Below the pieces are notes generated by a model, which saw only the letters and a list, made by a program, of their open reading frames with translations, was not told the origin of the DNA and made no database searches. The translations under genes and the position numbers were made by a program. DNA of 28,012 bases, taken from Lojkania enalia (taxonomy: Eukaryota; Ascomycota; Dothideomycetes; Pleosporales). Shown here piece after piece: positions 18,933 through 28,012 of this stretch. Positions within the stretch are counted from its first letter, which is position 1; each line of letters starts with the position of its first letter. The stretch lies in contig ML986840.1 in assembly GCA_010094045.1 (NCBI GenBank), positions 26,686-54,697 of the forward strand. Direction: 5' to 3'.

Positions 18933-21434
18933 ATGTCGGACCCCACAAAGCCAGTTCTAAGACTCCGCTCCGAGAGGAATGGTTCAAACTCAAATACGGA
19001 GGTATCATTGTCTTGCCGTCCCACTTTCTATCCCAGGCTAATAATTTGAGCACCCCTTTGTGGCTCCAGACCACAGGGTCCAGTAGTACGAATGTGCACA
19101 CTCCTCGTGCCAGTCCGCAGGCAGGTTCTGCAGCAACAGGATCGCAATCCAAGACCCGTGTCCCCTCGCAGATTCCAACTTCCAGGCGTACTAGACAAAG
19201 CGTTAAGAAGGGGACAACTAGGATTAATTCTCAGAATGATGCTGGCTCTAATCATAGGTACGAAGTTGGCGGTAGGAACATTACATCTCCGACTCCTTTG
19301 CTTAGACCCAATGTCCTGCCTAGAGAGCTCCTTGTAAGTACCCATACCCATGAGGAGAAATGCAGTAGCAAATTCATTGTTCAGCAGGAGGGCGCACCCA
19401 GGACACTTACCCAGAAGACAGCCGACAAAAACATCCTGCGAAAGCCACTAACAGGTGGGAACAGTCAAGGAGACGAGCTTCTGAATAATGAGTATGTGAA
19501 GGCTCTAACGAAAGAAGTTGAGAACTTGAAGGAGAAGCATGCTCGGGCCGTGGACGAGGCGACACGGTTGAAAGAAGACAACGCCCAGACAGAAAAAATT
19601 ATCGCCGAACTCGAAGATCAAAACGCCCAGCTAAAGGAAGATCACAAAGGGAAAGAAGTAAAGGCGGCGACCGAGGTAGGCCAGCTAAAGCAGAAGAATG
19701 CTGACCTAGAAGCAGACTTAAAGACCAAGAATGAACACATTCAATATCTTGAGACGATAGCCGCAGCCTCAGAGGCTAATGACCAACGAACCCAAGGGCT
19801 TGAGGCTGGTAACAAGAAGTCCGAAGATTTGAGAACCAAGAATGAGAAACTGACGAGCCAGCTTACGACAAAAAAAAAAAAGGAGCACGAAACTCCTTGC
19901 CGATAGCAAGGAACATTGCATCCAGGAATTGGAGAAGTCCGTCAAGGAGATCGATGCATTGAAAGCCAAGCTTAATGAATTCGAGAAGCAGAAAGCCCGA
20001 GAACTCGAAGATAGGTCAGAACATGTTGATATGCTCAAGACAAAGATTGCAAATTTGAATGCTAATGCTGAGTCAAAAGACAAGTACATCAGTGAGTTAG
20101 AGTCCCGAAAATCCACCACTGAAATCGCGAACAGGACCATAGAAAAATTAGAAAAAGATTTCCTGACTAAACAAAGCGAGATCGAGAGGTTGAGCAAGGA
20201 GACTTCGTCCAAGGATGTGCGCATTAAAGATTTAGAGACTCAGTTGTCTGCTGCGAATACTAGGGCACGCCAGAATGATAAACTCCTAGAGGAAACAAGG
20301 CAGAATATGGAAGTCCTTGTGGTGAAAAGCTACGAAGTTGTCAGCGAGCCATCTTCAAAAGATGACCTTGTTATGGAGCAAAAAGCTGAAGCTGCGCAGT
20401 TCCGTGACCTCCAAACAAGTTTTGAGCAGATGAAAGTCGAGATTGGGAACCTCAAAGGCCAGCTCTCCCAGATGACCGAAGACAAAGAGGGACTGGAAGT
20501 TCAACTTCGAGATATGCGCAAACGCATGCCTAGAGATGTGAAGGCGAATCAGAACGCTAAGGAACTTGCTGATCTCAAGAACGCCGTTTCCGACCTCGAG
20601 CACGAGAATGCCATTCATAAGGAGAAGAGTAGCACACTCTGGGCACTTATCCAGAAGGTAGAAGATGATAATCTCATGCTCAATCAACGACTTACTCGTT
20701 TCTCCTGCGATAACGACAAGGATGGTCAAATTGATTCTCTTAAGAAGGACTATGCCAATTTCCAGAAAGAGTTCGACAGAAGAGCAGTCGAAGCCGATAC
20801 CGAAAATCGGAGCCAAGAAACCCTCCAAGAGGCATATGATGATTTGAATAGGCAATTATATAAAGTCGCTCAAATTAACCGTAACCTAGAGGAGCAACGC
20901 GATCATTTCAAGGTCCAAGCCGAGCAAATCAAGAATGAGCTTAACAGCTTGGAAGCATGTCTTTCTGAACGCCCTGTTGGACGTACCGAACCCCACAAGG
21001 ACTCCAACTCTTCTAAAAATTCACATTCAATTACTAACATTTACAAACACCACTTGTCCGACCGTCTTCTATCGATGGCAATTACCATAACTGTCAACGC
21101 CGCGGACGAGAAGGGCATGGGTCTTATCCAAAAAGCGCGCGCAGCCTGGAACAAATGCGGAGATCTCACTATTAATGGTCACGACGAAGTATTCATGGCT
21201 CTCGAACGCAAGATGAACGAAATTTGCATTGCCAATGATGAATACGACGAGAAGATTCACGAGAAGTAGACCCGCATCAATGAACTCGAATAGAGCATTT
21301 CCATGTTGAAGAAGAACTGGGAGGATGATGTGAAAGCTCTGGAAGACCAGCTAGGAATGCATCACGACATCCTTCACGAGAACTACCAGAAAATTTCAGA
21401 ATTAAAAAGTGAGCTTAAAGTAACGTCTATCTAG
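18933..21434 (+). pseudogene. Long coiled-coil protein gene, broken by a frameshift and TAG stops
   Basis: Most of the product is charged heptad-repeat coiled coil (from about 19470 to 20980), with a basic Ser/Thr/Arg-rich N-terminus (19037-19450) and a short non-coil domain at about 21010-21266 (contains GMGLIQKARAAWNKCGDL). I do not recognise the family; comparable proteins are structural or tethering factors. The main frame has no Met; the best start is ATG 18933 (AAAG context), joined to 19037 by a 35-nt GTATCA..CCAG intron, unusually short. At a run of twelve A (19870-19881) the frame must move +1 to continue the coil. The frame then meets TAG at 21267 and 21291, yet coil-like sequence goes on for 46 more codons to TAG at 21432. 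Both inner stops equal CAG to TAG changes. Intact length would be about 820 residues. The A12 break could be a sequencing error; the stops are less easily so explained. Confidence 0.7.
21267..21293 (+). other. Two in-frame TAG codons consistent with RIP of CAG
   Basis: TAG at 21267-21269 and 21291-21293 lie in one frame, eight codons apart, with coiled-coil-type residues before, between and after (RINELE between; MLKKNWEDD after). Changing each T to C would give Gln, a common coil residue, and CpA to TpA is the preferred RIP change. Confidence 0.6.
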
Positions 21435-22000
21435 CCGTAACGAGACACCGGGTGTCACGAGACGGATTCGTGATGCGGAGCCCCGGAATCTCTCCTTTAT
21501 TAGTTTACAAAGGTATAGTTAATACCAATCTCCGGCAAGTACTATCGCATGGTTGCTCCTGCTGTCGATCGTTTCGTCAACGCCACCGATTGGTTCATTA
21601 ACTGTTCACCCCTGTTTATTCGCGCTCAGGTGTATCTATGCAAAATTCAGAGGGCTAGAGGGAAAGTGCTATCGCGGAATATATAGTTCTAAGGGTTGAA
21701 GGTTCTTAAGATTTAAGGGATACCTATTCCGAGAGTTTCGCCGGTTAAAGTATAGACCCCTTAAAGCCCCCATAAAGCCTCGCGTGTGCTAGCTGGCGTT
21801 AGTATAATTATTTATAGCTCTGTAAGCTGTAAAGATTACAGCTATCCTTATTATAGATTAGACTTATAGAGTAGTATAGCGCGCGCGTTTCTTTTAATAG
21901 TAGTCTTTATTATCTATATGTCCTTTGTCCGCAAGTACTACGCTGCTGTTACCTGGAGATCGTGTTCGTTCTATCCCACTATCTATTACCTATTACTAAT
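21435..22000. other. Transition zone and left flank of a pogo/Fot1-like element
   Basis: Composition shifts from normal to RIP-like across this stretch; CpA and TpG are still common to about 21640 and patchy to 22000. It should contain the left end (terminal inverted repeat) of the transposon whose transposase starts at 22001, but its partner end is outside the window so I cannot place it. A perfect hairpin, AGCTGTAA / TTACAGCT with 3-nt loop, is at 21825-21843. A 45-codon frame at 21549-21686 has no features. Confidence 0.45.
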
Positions 22001-22108
22001 ATGTAATAAACTAACATCGATAAGATAAGTCAAGTATTAATACGAGGAGTCCCCCCTAATATACCCAAATTATATCGAGCCTTAGTAGACTATAATAGGG
22101 TCCTTTAT
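22001..22108 (+). pseudogene. Pogo/Fot1-like transposase, N-terminal part, RIP-mutated
   Basis: ATG at 22001 is followed directly by TAA TAA, readable as two mutated CAA codons, then an open frame to 22108. The segment KLYRALVDYNRVLY fits the first part of a Pipsqueak-type helix-turn-helix found at the N-terminus of fungal CENP-B/pogo-superfamily transposases. The frame is cut at TTTAT by the copia insertion and resumes in phase at 27403. Confidence 0.65.
22104..22108. repeat. Target-site duplication TTTAT, left copy
   Basis: TTTAT directly precedes the left LTR and is repeated directly after the right LTR at 27398-27402. A 5-bp duplication is the usual footprint of Ty1/copia integrase. Confidence 0.85.
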
Positions 22109-22234
22109 TGTCAGAGCTGGCTGGCTCTAATAAGGGTTGGAAAAACTGCGTCTATTGACTAGAAATGCGAGACATGCTATATATATATCCCTAGACCTGC
22201 TAAGGGGCTAACTATAAATAACTTAGCTATAATA
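22109..22234 (-). repeat. LTR, left copy (3' LTR of the minus-strand element)
   Basis: 126 bp, reads TGTCAGAGC... to ...TAATA on the + strand. Aligns without gaps to 27272-27397. By my count 13 positions differ, all transitions; at about ten the right copy has the mutated (T or A) base, at three this copy does. The terminal TA on the + strand equals a RIP-mutated CA end. Confidence 0.88.
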
Positions 22235-22243
22235 TACCCCCCC
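22235..22243 (-). other. Polypurine tract of the copia element
   Basis: TACCCCCCC on the + strand is GGGGGGGTA on the minus strand, immediately ahead of the LTR: the expected place and composition for the plus-strand DNA primer of a retrotransposon oriented on the minus strand. Confidence 0.6.
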
Positions 22244-22325
22244 AGCTACAGTAAATAGTAAAGCTACCTTCTAGTTAACTAGTCTAAATACCTCTATAAG
22301 ACCGAGCTGCTTTAAAAAGATAAGG

Positions 22326-22449
22326 TACTTCTGCTTAGGTAGTACCTTTATAAGACTGTCTGCTAGTATCTAGTTTGTCGGCTTCTAGCTAACCTATAAT
22401 TTTCCTACTTTAACTTCTTGTCGAATCTACATCTAATAAATGTCTATAT
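22326..22449 (-). pseudogene. copia RNase H C-terminal region, RIP-mutated
   Basis: Minus-strand reading keeps YIDIY, then IRQEVKVGKL, then KPTN.ILADSLIKVLPKQK, with TAG at Trp/Glu-like places. This is the hallmark end of copia polyproteins (HIDIRYHF, then the LADxLTKxLP motif). The preserved order and spacing make the assignment firm. Confidence 0.85.
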
Positions 22450-22899
22450 AATATAACCTAGTCTATAATCTATCTATTACTTTAGTAGTAATATCTACTA
22501 TCTACTAATTATTATAAAATAGCGTGGGGACTATCTCTATACTAAACCCTACATGATTAAAAACCTTAGTCTACTATTACAGCTTACTACCTACTATAGA
22601 TAGAGCTAGCAGCTTAGCCTTAGTTGTTAACTTAATAACCGAGTACTATATTATCGCTTTCTAGTTAATAGGTAGGCTATAAAGCTTAAATAGGTAGCCC
22701 TATAAGCTGTAACGCGTCTCCTAATTATCCGCGAATACTATATCTAATACTCTATAGAATAGTAGTTTACGCTTATTACTGAGGTAGATTGTATTTTCTT
22801 AATCTAGTCTAAATACTTATAAGCCTAGCCCTCTTATACTAATTATATATCTCTAGATATATTCTACTACTTAAATATAACTCTATTTTAGATTCTTAA

Positions 22900-23560
22900 A
22901 ATAGGTTGTTAAAGCTAAATAAGCTCTTAAGATATTTAGGCGCGTATAGACTACTAGATATTTTAGGAATCCGACTAGCTGCTAATAATATCTAGTTCTC
23001 TAATAGTTTAGCTCCTCTATACTTAATACTAGATAGTTATCGACTAGAGGTACCGCAGGATAGTTTCTCTACTCCTACTTCTACAATCTATACTTAGCTA
23101 CGACCTTATTAATAAACGAGTTTTAACTAAGCTAGATTCTGCCTACATCCTAGTCTCGAACTATTCTAATTCTTAGGAACTACTAAAGCTATCTAAATAA
23201 GCGTAGCTTATACTATAATTTTAAGCCTACTTTAAATTGCTAATATATAATAAGGTAGTCTAAATAGACTAGAACAACTATATTATTAATATAGAAGAAT
23301 ACTATTAAGCTCTTACTTTTAAATAGATATAGGACCTCCTAGATTAGCTGTAGTTCTAGTTTAAGTAGCGAGCTCTTAAGGTATTTATACTAGAGTAGAG
23401 GAGTATCTTTTAGGCTATAAAGAGCTTTTCTTATCTCTAGTAGTTTACCTAGCTTCTATATAAATTCTTCTAGCATATAAGTATATATTAGTCTATCTAG
23501 TAGTATATTTAAGAAAGTGTTAGTAATATTATATTAATAGGCGTATAGTCTAAAAGCTGC
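22900..23560 (-). pseudogene. copia reverse transcriptase region, RIP-mutated
   Basis: In 5' to 3' order on the minus strand: RKALYSLKDTPLL (about 23410-23450; copia KALYGLKQSPRLW), FFYINNIVVL (catalytic YVDD at 23282-23293 turned into YINN by three G-to-A changes), PLVDNYLVLS (about 23020-23055) and QLVGFLKYLVVYTRLNIL (about 22930-22985; copia LVGSLMYLAVCTRPDI). Loss of both catalytic Asp residues shows that the enzyme is dead. Confidence 0.82.
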
Positions 23561-24441
23561 TACTAGAGCAACTAGAAATTAGAATACTTATACTATTAGA
23601 GTAGCTGTATATATATCTCCCCAGTTCTACTATAGGTCTTTTCTAATAACTAGCCTAGCTTTAAACTTATATAGATATCTATTCTTATCGAATTTGTATG
23701 CAAATACCTATATTAGTAGTAGAAGCTCGATCTCTAGCTATATACTAGCTCTAGTCTCTATTATATAAACTAGACAGCTCTTACTACAGTAGCTCTAAAG
23801 CTCTACTACTACTACTTTCTTAAATTTAATTCTAAATAGATACCTCTTAAACTACTTCTATTACTTTAGTAGAAGTAGTAGCTAATCTCTATATAGACTA
23901 ATCCTAGGCTAATTAGCTAGTATATTACTACTTATCTTCTACTGTAACACTTCTATAAACGCTATATAGTATATATAGGGTGTTCTATAAGTTCTAGTCT
24001 CTATAATATTTCTAGTATTAAACTAACTACTAATTTCGTCGCGTCTATTCGCATTATTTAATTGTTAGTTTAAAACTTCTACTTCTAGCTTAATCTAATA
24101 CTAGCCCTTAGAGAGGCTAGTTATTACCTCTAGATACTCGTCGCGATCGTCTTAACTGCGCGGTTCTAGGGTGTTTTCTAGCGTTATAATACCGCTAACT
24201 ACTAGATGCTCTATTCTAGCCGGCTTATTTAATTATTACTGACCTAGCTTCTACTTAAGCTACTACTTAAGCTTATTATCTAGTATCTCCTTACGCGATT
24301 AAGCTGTTAATTAATCTAGCATCTATTTAAGCTCTATATTATTCAGCTTATAGTTCTCTTTAATATTAAATACTGCAGCTGCTAGATATAGCGTCTACTT
24401 ATCCGGAAAGATAAGATCTTTATACAATTCTATAGGTAGTA

Positions 24442-24790
24442 GGATAATATCTCTAGTCCTAATAACTCTATCTAGCTCTAGCATCTAAATGCGATAGATA
24501 TTTATAGAGTTATATCTTATAAGGCGTCTAATTAGTGTGTAAGATTACAGCTTCTCTCTCTAGTATAGGTAATAATTTAGGATATATACTTTAGCTTCTA
24601 GTATACTGAAATAAGCTACTGATAGTCTAGTTCTATATACTACCTTATATAAAGTATACTAGTCTAGAGCTTCGGTCGGCGTGCAATTGAGGAGATAGAC
24701 TACTAAGAATAGGTACTCGTTTAATACCTCTATTAGTAGCCCTACGTCTATCCTTATAGCTCTTCCCCGTACGACTAGTAACTACCCTAC
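24442..24790 (-). pseudogene. copia integrase C-terminal region, RIP-mutated
   Basis: A single minus-strand frame reads VVYLLNCTPTEALD, then YTLYKVVYRTRLSVAYFSIL, AKVYILNYYL, and LIRRLIRYNSINIYRI. This is the YLLNRTPTKAL..TPYE..G.KP...HLR.FG and GYLVGY region of copia integrases. Four stops replace Trp or Gln codons, as expected from RIP. Confidence 0.82.
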
Positions 24791-25219
24791 TCTCTCTGTT
24801 AGACTATTCTACTCCTTAATATACTCTGCTTATAGTTCTACTAAGATTTCTAGGTCCTTAAAAATGTTAAGTATCTTAGAATATCCGCGCTTGCTATTAA
24901 GCCTGATAGCTTTAACCTATATATTAAACTAAGCTTTAAGTTTAACTAGTAATCTCTATACTATATATTATAGTATTATTATATTCTTGTTTAGTAGGCA
25001 GCAGGCTTTATACTACCTATTATACTGGTAGACTATATAGAATATCTAGAGGTCTCTATTATAGTAGCACTCTAACCGATCGCGTATCTAGACTAAATCT
25101 ATCTCTAGTCTCTTAAATAGTTCCTAGGCTAGTTCTTAAGAAGCTCTTCTACTTACTATCTTATAGAGCTTAGACTAGATGTAGATAGTATATTCTATCT
25201 ACTTTAGAGCTTAATTTCT

Positions 25220-25258
25220 CTGCTGCTGCTGCTGCTGTACCCCCTACTACTACTACTA
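25220..25258. repeat. Trinucleotide repeat: (CTG)6 then (CTA)n
   Basis: Six CTG units (25220-25237) are followed by a short spacer and several CTA units (25244-25258). The CTA units may be RIP-mutated CTG. On the coding minus strand the unmutated part reads CAG repeats. Confidence 0.6.
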
Positions 25259-27254
25259 CTTTACCCCCTACTATTACTTAATTAACTTAAGCCCGTTAAT
25301 ATAAGTAGGTAGATAAATAACTACCTTTTAGCTAGTATAGCTGAATATCCTATAAGCTTACACGGGTGTAAGTTCTAGCTACTTACGAGTTGTATAAGAA
25401 GGCCTTAGTCTATACTATACTATATATACTAATAGAGATAGTTATATACTATTCTCTATATCTATTAGCTAATATTTAAACGTACGCCTAAGATAATATA
25501 TAATATTTAATAGATCTATCTAATATAGATAGTCTCGTCCTAAGTTAAAATAGATCTCTACTATACTATAGTATAAGAGACTAACTATACTTATAAACAT
25601 CTCTAGGATATATACTATATATAAGAGTAGGATAGTCTTAATTCTAGCAGGCATCTATACCTATAGCTAGACTTCTCTCTATTCTTAAATTAGTAGCAGC
25701 TGTCCCCCTATATATATATAGTCGTCTAGTCTAGGCTGCTATATTGTTCTCTAGCTATAAGACTTGCTATTAGTAATATAGGTATTTAAGCTAGGGTCTA
25801 TAATCTATCTATTAAGCAGTAATAGCTAATACTAATACTACTTAACCTATACAGCTCTAAGCTGTAGAGTTAAAGCTACTATAGATCTTACTAATCGACT
25901 TAGGTTTAGAGCTGCTGTCGCAGCTAGTTCTAATAGTTAACATCTATTATCCTATCTTTTTATTATATTTAGTACTAGCGCTAAGACTATTGCAGAGCCT
26001 ATAGAACCTACTAATACTACTAGTTACTTCTTAGTATTATAAAGCACCTTTAACCTAGAAGATCTTAATATCCTAAACTTTTAGAATCTCTACTTAATAT
26101 CTTAATCCGGCTGCCAGCCTAATAGACGTAGTACTAAGTTAATATATAGATACTACTCGAATTTGTAACTATTTCTATAGAGGTAGACTATCTGTTTTAA
26201 TTACTAAGGTTTCTAGCTACTTTTAGTCTAGTACAACTACTATAGTTGCTATAATATAATACTAAGCGTCGCGAACGTTTCTAGTTCTAATATAACTAGT
26301 CTAGTACGATAATAGTATAACGTATACTAGACTACCAGGTCTAAGATACTTATATATAGCTTATCGTCTGCTTTAGACTTAATAAGTAGTAATAGCTTAT
26401 TTACTACCTAGCTATCGTCTAAGCTCTTAACTATAAGAATAAAGTTCTATTAAGCTTAATTCTTCTATACTTCTAGTATACTTGCTAGGCTTATAACACG
26501 CGTTATTTTAAGCTAATCCTTAAACTAGGTATCTAGGTTCCCCTTTTTTAGTCGTATCTTAAGCGTTTAGTATTAAGCCTGCAGCTGTATACTGCGCTTA
26601 GTTTTACTCGGGTAGAGATACTTCTTAAGGGTCTATAGTCGATTATACGCAGTCTTATAGTCTACAATTAGATAGATATATTAAGCTACTATTGTCCTTA
26701 ATATCTCCTGCGTAAATTCCCTGAGAGCCTTTTTTTTCTACAGCTACTGCGCCTCGCTATAGCTGTATATCCTATACTAGGCTTTATATCTTACTAATTC
26801 TTAATTAGTTAGATCTATAATATCTACTTCAGCATCTACTACTTTAGCATTACTATCTGTCCTGTAGAAATCTCCGAACTGCTTCTTAATTAGCTTCTTA
26901 GTGTCTAGTTGAAGAACTAGCTTCTTACTAAGGTCTAGGTTTACGTATTTCTAGAGCTAGTTCTAGTCCGCGCTATTCTTCCGCAGAAATAGCTACTACG
27001 TCTAGTATTCTAGCTTATTAAGAATAACTATAGCCTTAGTAATAAGCAGGTTTAATTCTGTTATCTTTTTAATATACTATATCGCATTAATCTATTAAGG
27101 TTTCTACTACAACTAGTTCTAAGCTCTCTAGCTTCCTAGCTAGCCTAGCAACGTTAAGGTAACTAAAGTCTTGATAAACGAGATATAATTAACTAATTAA
27201 GCCTATATTAATTAGCTCTAGTCTATCTATATAGAACGCAGCAGTAGTTAAAGG

Positions 27255-27271
27255 GCTTCCAGACTTATAAC
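27255..27271 (-). other. Candidate primer-binding site of the copia element
   Basis: Directly inside the right LTR. On the minus strand it begins GTTATAAGTCTGG, not TGG as for a tRNA 3' CCA end. The + strand reads CAGACTTATAAC, close to an anticodon arm with anticodon CAU (CTCATAA loop, with CpA mutated to TpA). Drosophila copia and yeast Ty5 prime from the internal part of initiator Met tRNA in this way. Match is short and partly mutated. Confidence 0.35.
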
Positions 27272-27397
27272 TGTTAGAGCTAACTAGCTCTAATAAGGGT
27301 TAGAAAAACTACGTCTATTAACTAGAAATACGAGATATGCTATATATATATCCCTAGACCTGCTAAGGGGCTAATTATAAATAGCTTAGCCGTAATA
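27272..27397 (-). repeat. LTR, right copy (5' LTR of the minus-strand element)
   Basis: 126 bp, reads TGTTAGAGC... to ...TAATA on the + strand; gap-free match to 22109-22234. It carries the majority of the T/A-type substitutions between the two LTRs, so it is the more heavily mutated copy. Confidence 0.88.
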
Positions 27398-27402
27398 TTT
27401 AT
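27398..27402. repeat. Target-site duplication TTTAT, right copy
   Basis: Matches 22104-22108. Removing 22109-27402 rejoins the host transposase frame in phase. Confidence 0.85.
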
Positions 27403-28012
27403 ACTACCCTCTACTATTATATAAACGGTTGGTACTTAATAGAAAAGAAGGTTTAGAAGTAATAGTATTTTTACCTATAGGAATAAAAAGCCCTTATTAA
27501 GTTCTTTTTATAAATATTTAATCTTAGACAACTTATATAAATAAAGTTTATACTCTTACTAGCCTTCTATATTATCTACTAATAATCTATTAAAAATAGA
27601 CCTTTTAAAACTCTATATTTAGGCTGGTTAAAGGTTTTAGAAACACGTTTTCTAGAAACTAAAGTAAGATAAGTTAAAATTCTAGAATAAAACTATTATA
27701 AGAAGAATACTTATAAAAAAATAATATACTAGTTTAAAGTTATTAAAAGAGTATTATATAATCTAGTTATTCTTTTAAAGAATATTTATAATATAAATAA
27801 GACTAGAGTTATACTATTAATACTAGACTCTATTAAAGTCTTAATAGATAAGACTAATTTATAAAACTATAAGAGTATATAATATATTCTACTATTAAAG
27901 CAGCTAAACTATTAAAGCGGCTACTTTTTCTTAGTATTATAAATACTATATATAAACTATAATAAATTTATAATATAACCTTCTATTAATTTAATAAGAA
28001 GGTAGAATTAAG
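27403..28012 (+). pseudogene. Pogo/Fot1-like transposase, continuation, RIP-mutated, cut by window edge
   Basis: In phase with the 22001-22108 part. The frame gives TTLYYYING (end of the first helix-turn-helix), then KALIKFFL, KNRPFKTLYLGWLKVLETRF (CENP-B-type DNA-binding domain, about 27570-27640) and NIYNINKTRVILLILDSIKVLI at 27781-27846. The last block matches the start of the DDE nuclease, where NMDETGV carries the first catalytic Asp; here ATG, GAT, GAG and GGA have become ATA, AAT, AAG and AGA, all G to A. In-frame stops fit mutated Gln and Trp codons. Recognisable homology fades after about 27880, and the C-terminal part is missing or beyond the window. Confidence 0.8.
27891..27923. 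repeat. Short direct repeat (16 bp, two copies)
   Basis: ACTATTAAAGCAGCTA (27891-27906) and ACTATTAAAGCGGCTA (27908-27923) differ by one transition. It lies where transposase homology stops; it could mark another insertion end or be chance. Confidence 0.4.

Larger units (their letters stand above)
22109..27397 (-). mobile_element. Complete Ty1/copia LTR retrotransposon, 5289 bp, RIP-inactivated
   Basis: Bounded by two 126-bp direct LTRs and a 5-bp duplication. Coding order on the minus strand is integrase, reverse transcriptase, RNase H, which defines Ty1/copia (gypsy has integrase last). The polypurine tract lies next to the left LTR and the primer site next to the right LTR, both agreeing with minus orientation. 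Translation of the minus strand gives recognisable copia blocks riddled with TAG/TAA at Trp and Gln positions, so the element is dead. The 25.3-27.25 kb part, where gag and protease should be, is too eroded for me to assign. The element sits inside the transposase gene of another transposon. Confidence 0.9.

Noticed and set aside
19807..19904. Intron as an explanation of the frame break in the coiled-coil gene
   Set aside because: The available GTAAC donor and nearby AG acceptors do not give a matching phase, and splicing is not needed if the A12 run is one base too long.
23020..23060. PLVDNY segment taken at first as the reverse transcriptase YVDD box
   Set aside because: It lies only about 25 codons before the LVGSLMYL-type block. 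The true box is at 23282-23293 (YINN), with correct spacing and context.
1..28012. CRISPR arrays, rRNA, tRNA genes, bacterial operons
   Set aside because: No regularly spaced repeats, no cloverleaf-type sequence that I could recognise, and introns plus RIP show a fungal genome.

Overview
The window looks like nuclear DNA of a filamentous ascomycete (Pezizomycotina). It has about 50-nt GT-AG introns with CTAAC/CTGAC-like branch points, pyrimidine-rich leaders, fungal-type protein families, and long AT-rich blocks almost stripped of CpA and TpG. That last trait is the signature of repeat-induced point mutation (RIP). The species cannot be told from the sequence.

Layout: a normal-composition gene island (about 2.66-21.4 kb) lies between two RIP-mutated blocks. 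Block 1 (1 to about 2660) is degraded repeat that I cannot assign. The island carries: a secreted-type alkaline phosphatase (+, 3628-5291, four exons); an unrecognised 382-residue, probably nuclear protein (+, 5950-7098); a 620-residue intronless FAD/NAD(P)-fold oxidoreductase-like protein (-, 7648-9510); a 2.8-kb gap without a convincing gene; an HXT-type MFS sugar transporter (+, 12346-14154, two exons); a MARVEL-domain four-helix membrane protein (-, 15274-15863, three exons); a 3.1-kb gap; and a long coiled-coil gene (+, 18933-21434) that is now broken.

The right block holds a nested pair of dead transposons. A pogo/Fot1-like (DDE, CENP-B superfamily) transposase gene starts at 22001 and runs off the right edge. 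It is split by a complete 5289-bp Ty1/copia LTR retrotransposon on the minus strand (22109-27397), with 126-bp LTRs and a TTTAT target-site duplication. The transposase frame resumes exactly after the second TTTAT. Both are full of stops explained by C-to-T / G-to-A changes. The same kind of change (CAG to TAG) explains two stops at the end of the neighbouring coiled-coil gene, which suggests RIP leaked from the repeat into a single-copy gene.

Functional links between the island genes are weak: phosphatase and sugar transporter are nutrient-acquisition genes, but I see no shared cluster logic and no biosynthetic core enzyme. I did not find a clearly new multi-gene system. The most informative points are the RIP-leak pseudogene, the nested transposons, the unusual sugar-site residue in the transporter, the two PHO-type CACGTG boxes ahead of the phosphatase, and the bacterial-looking intronless oxidoreductase.
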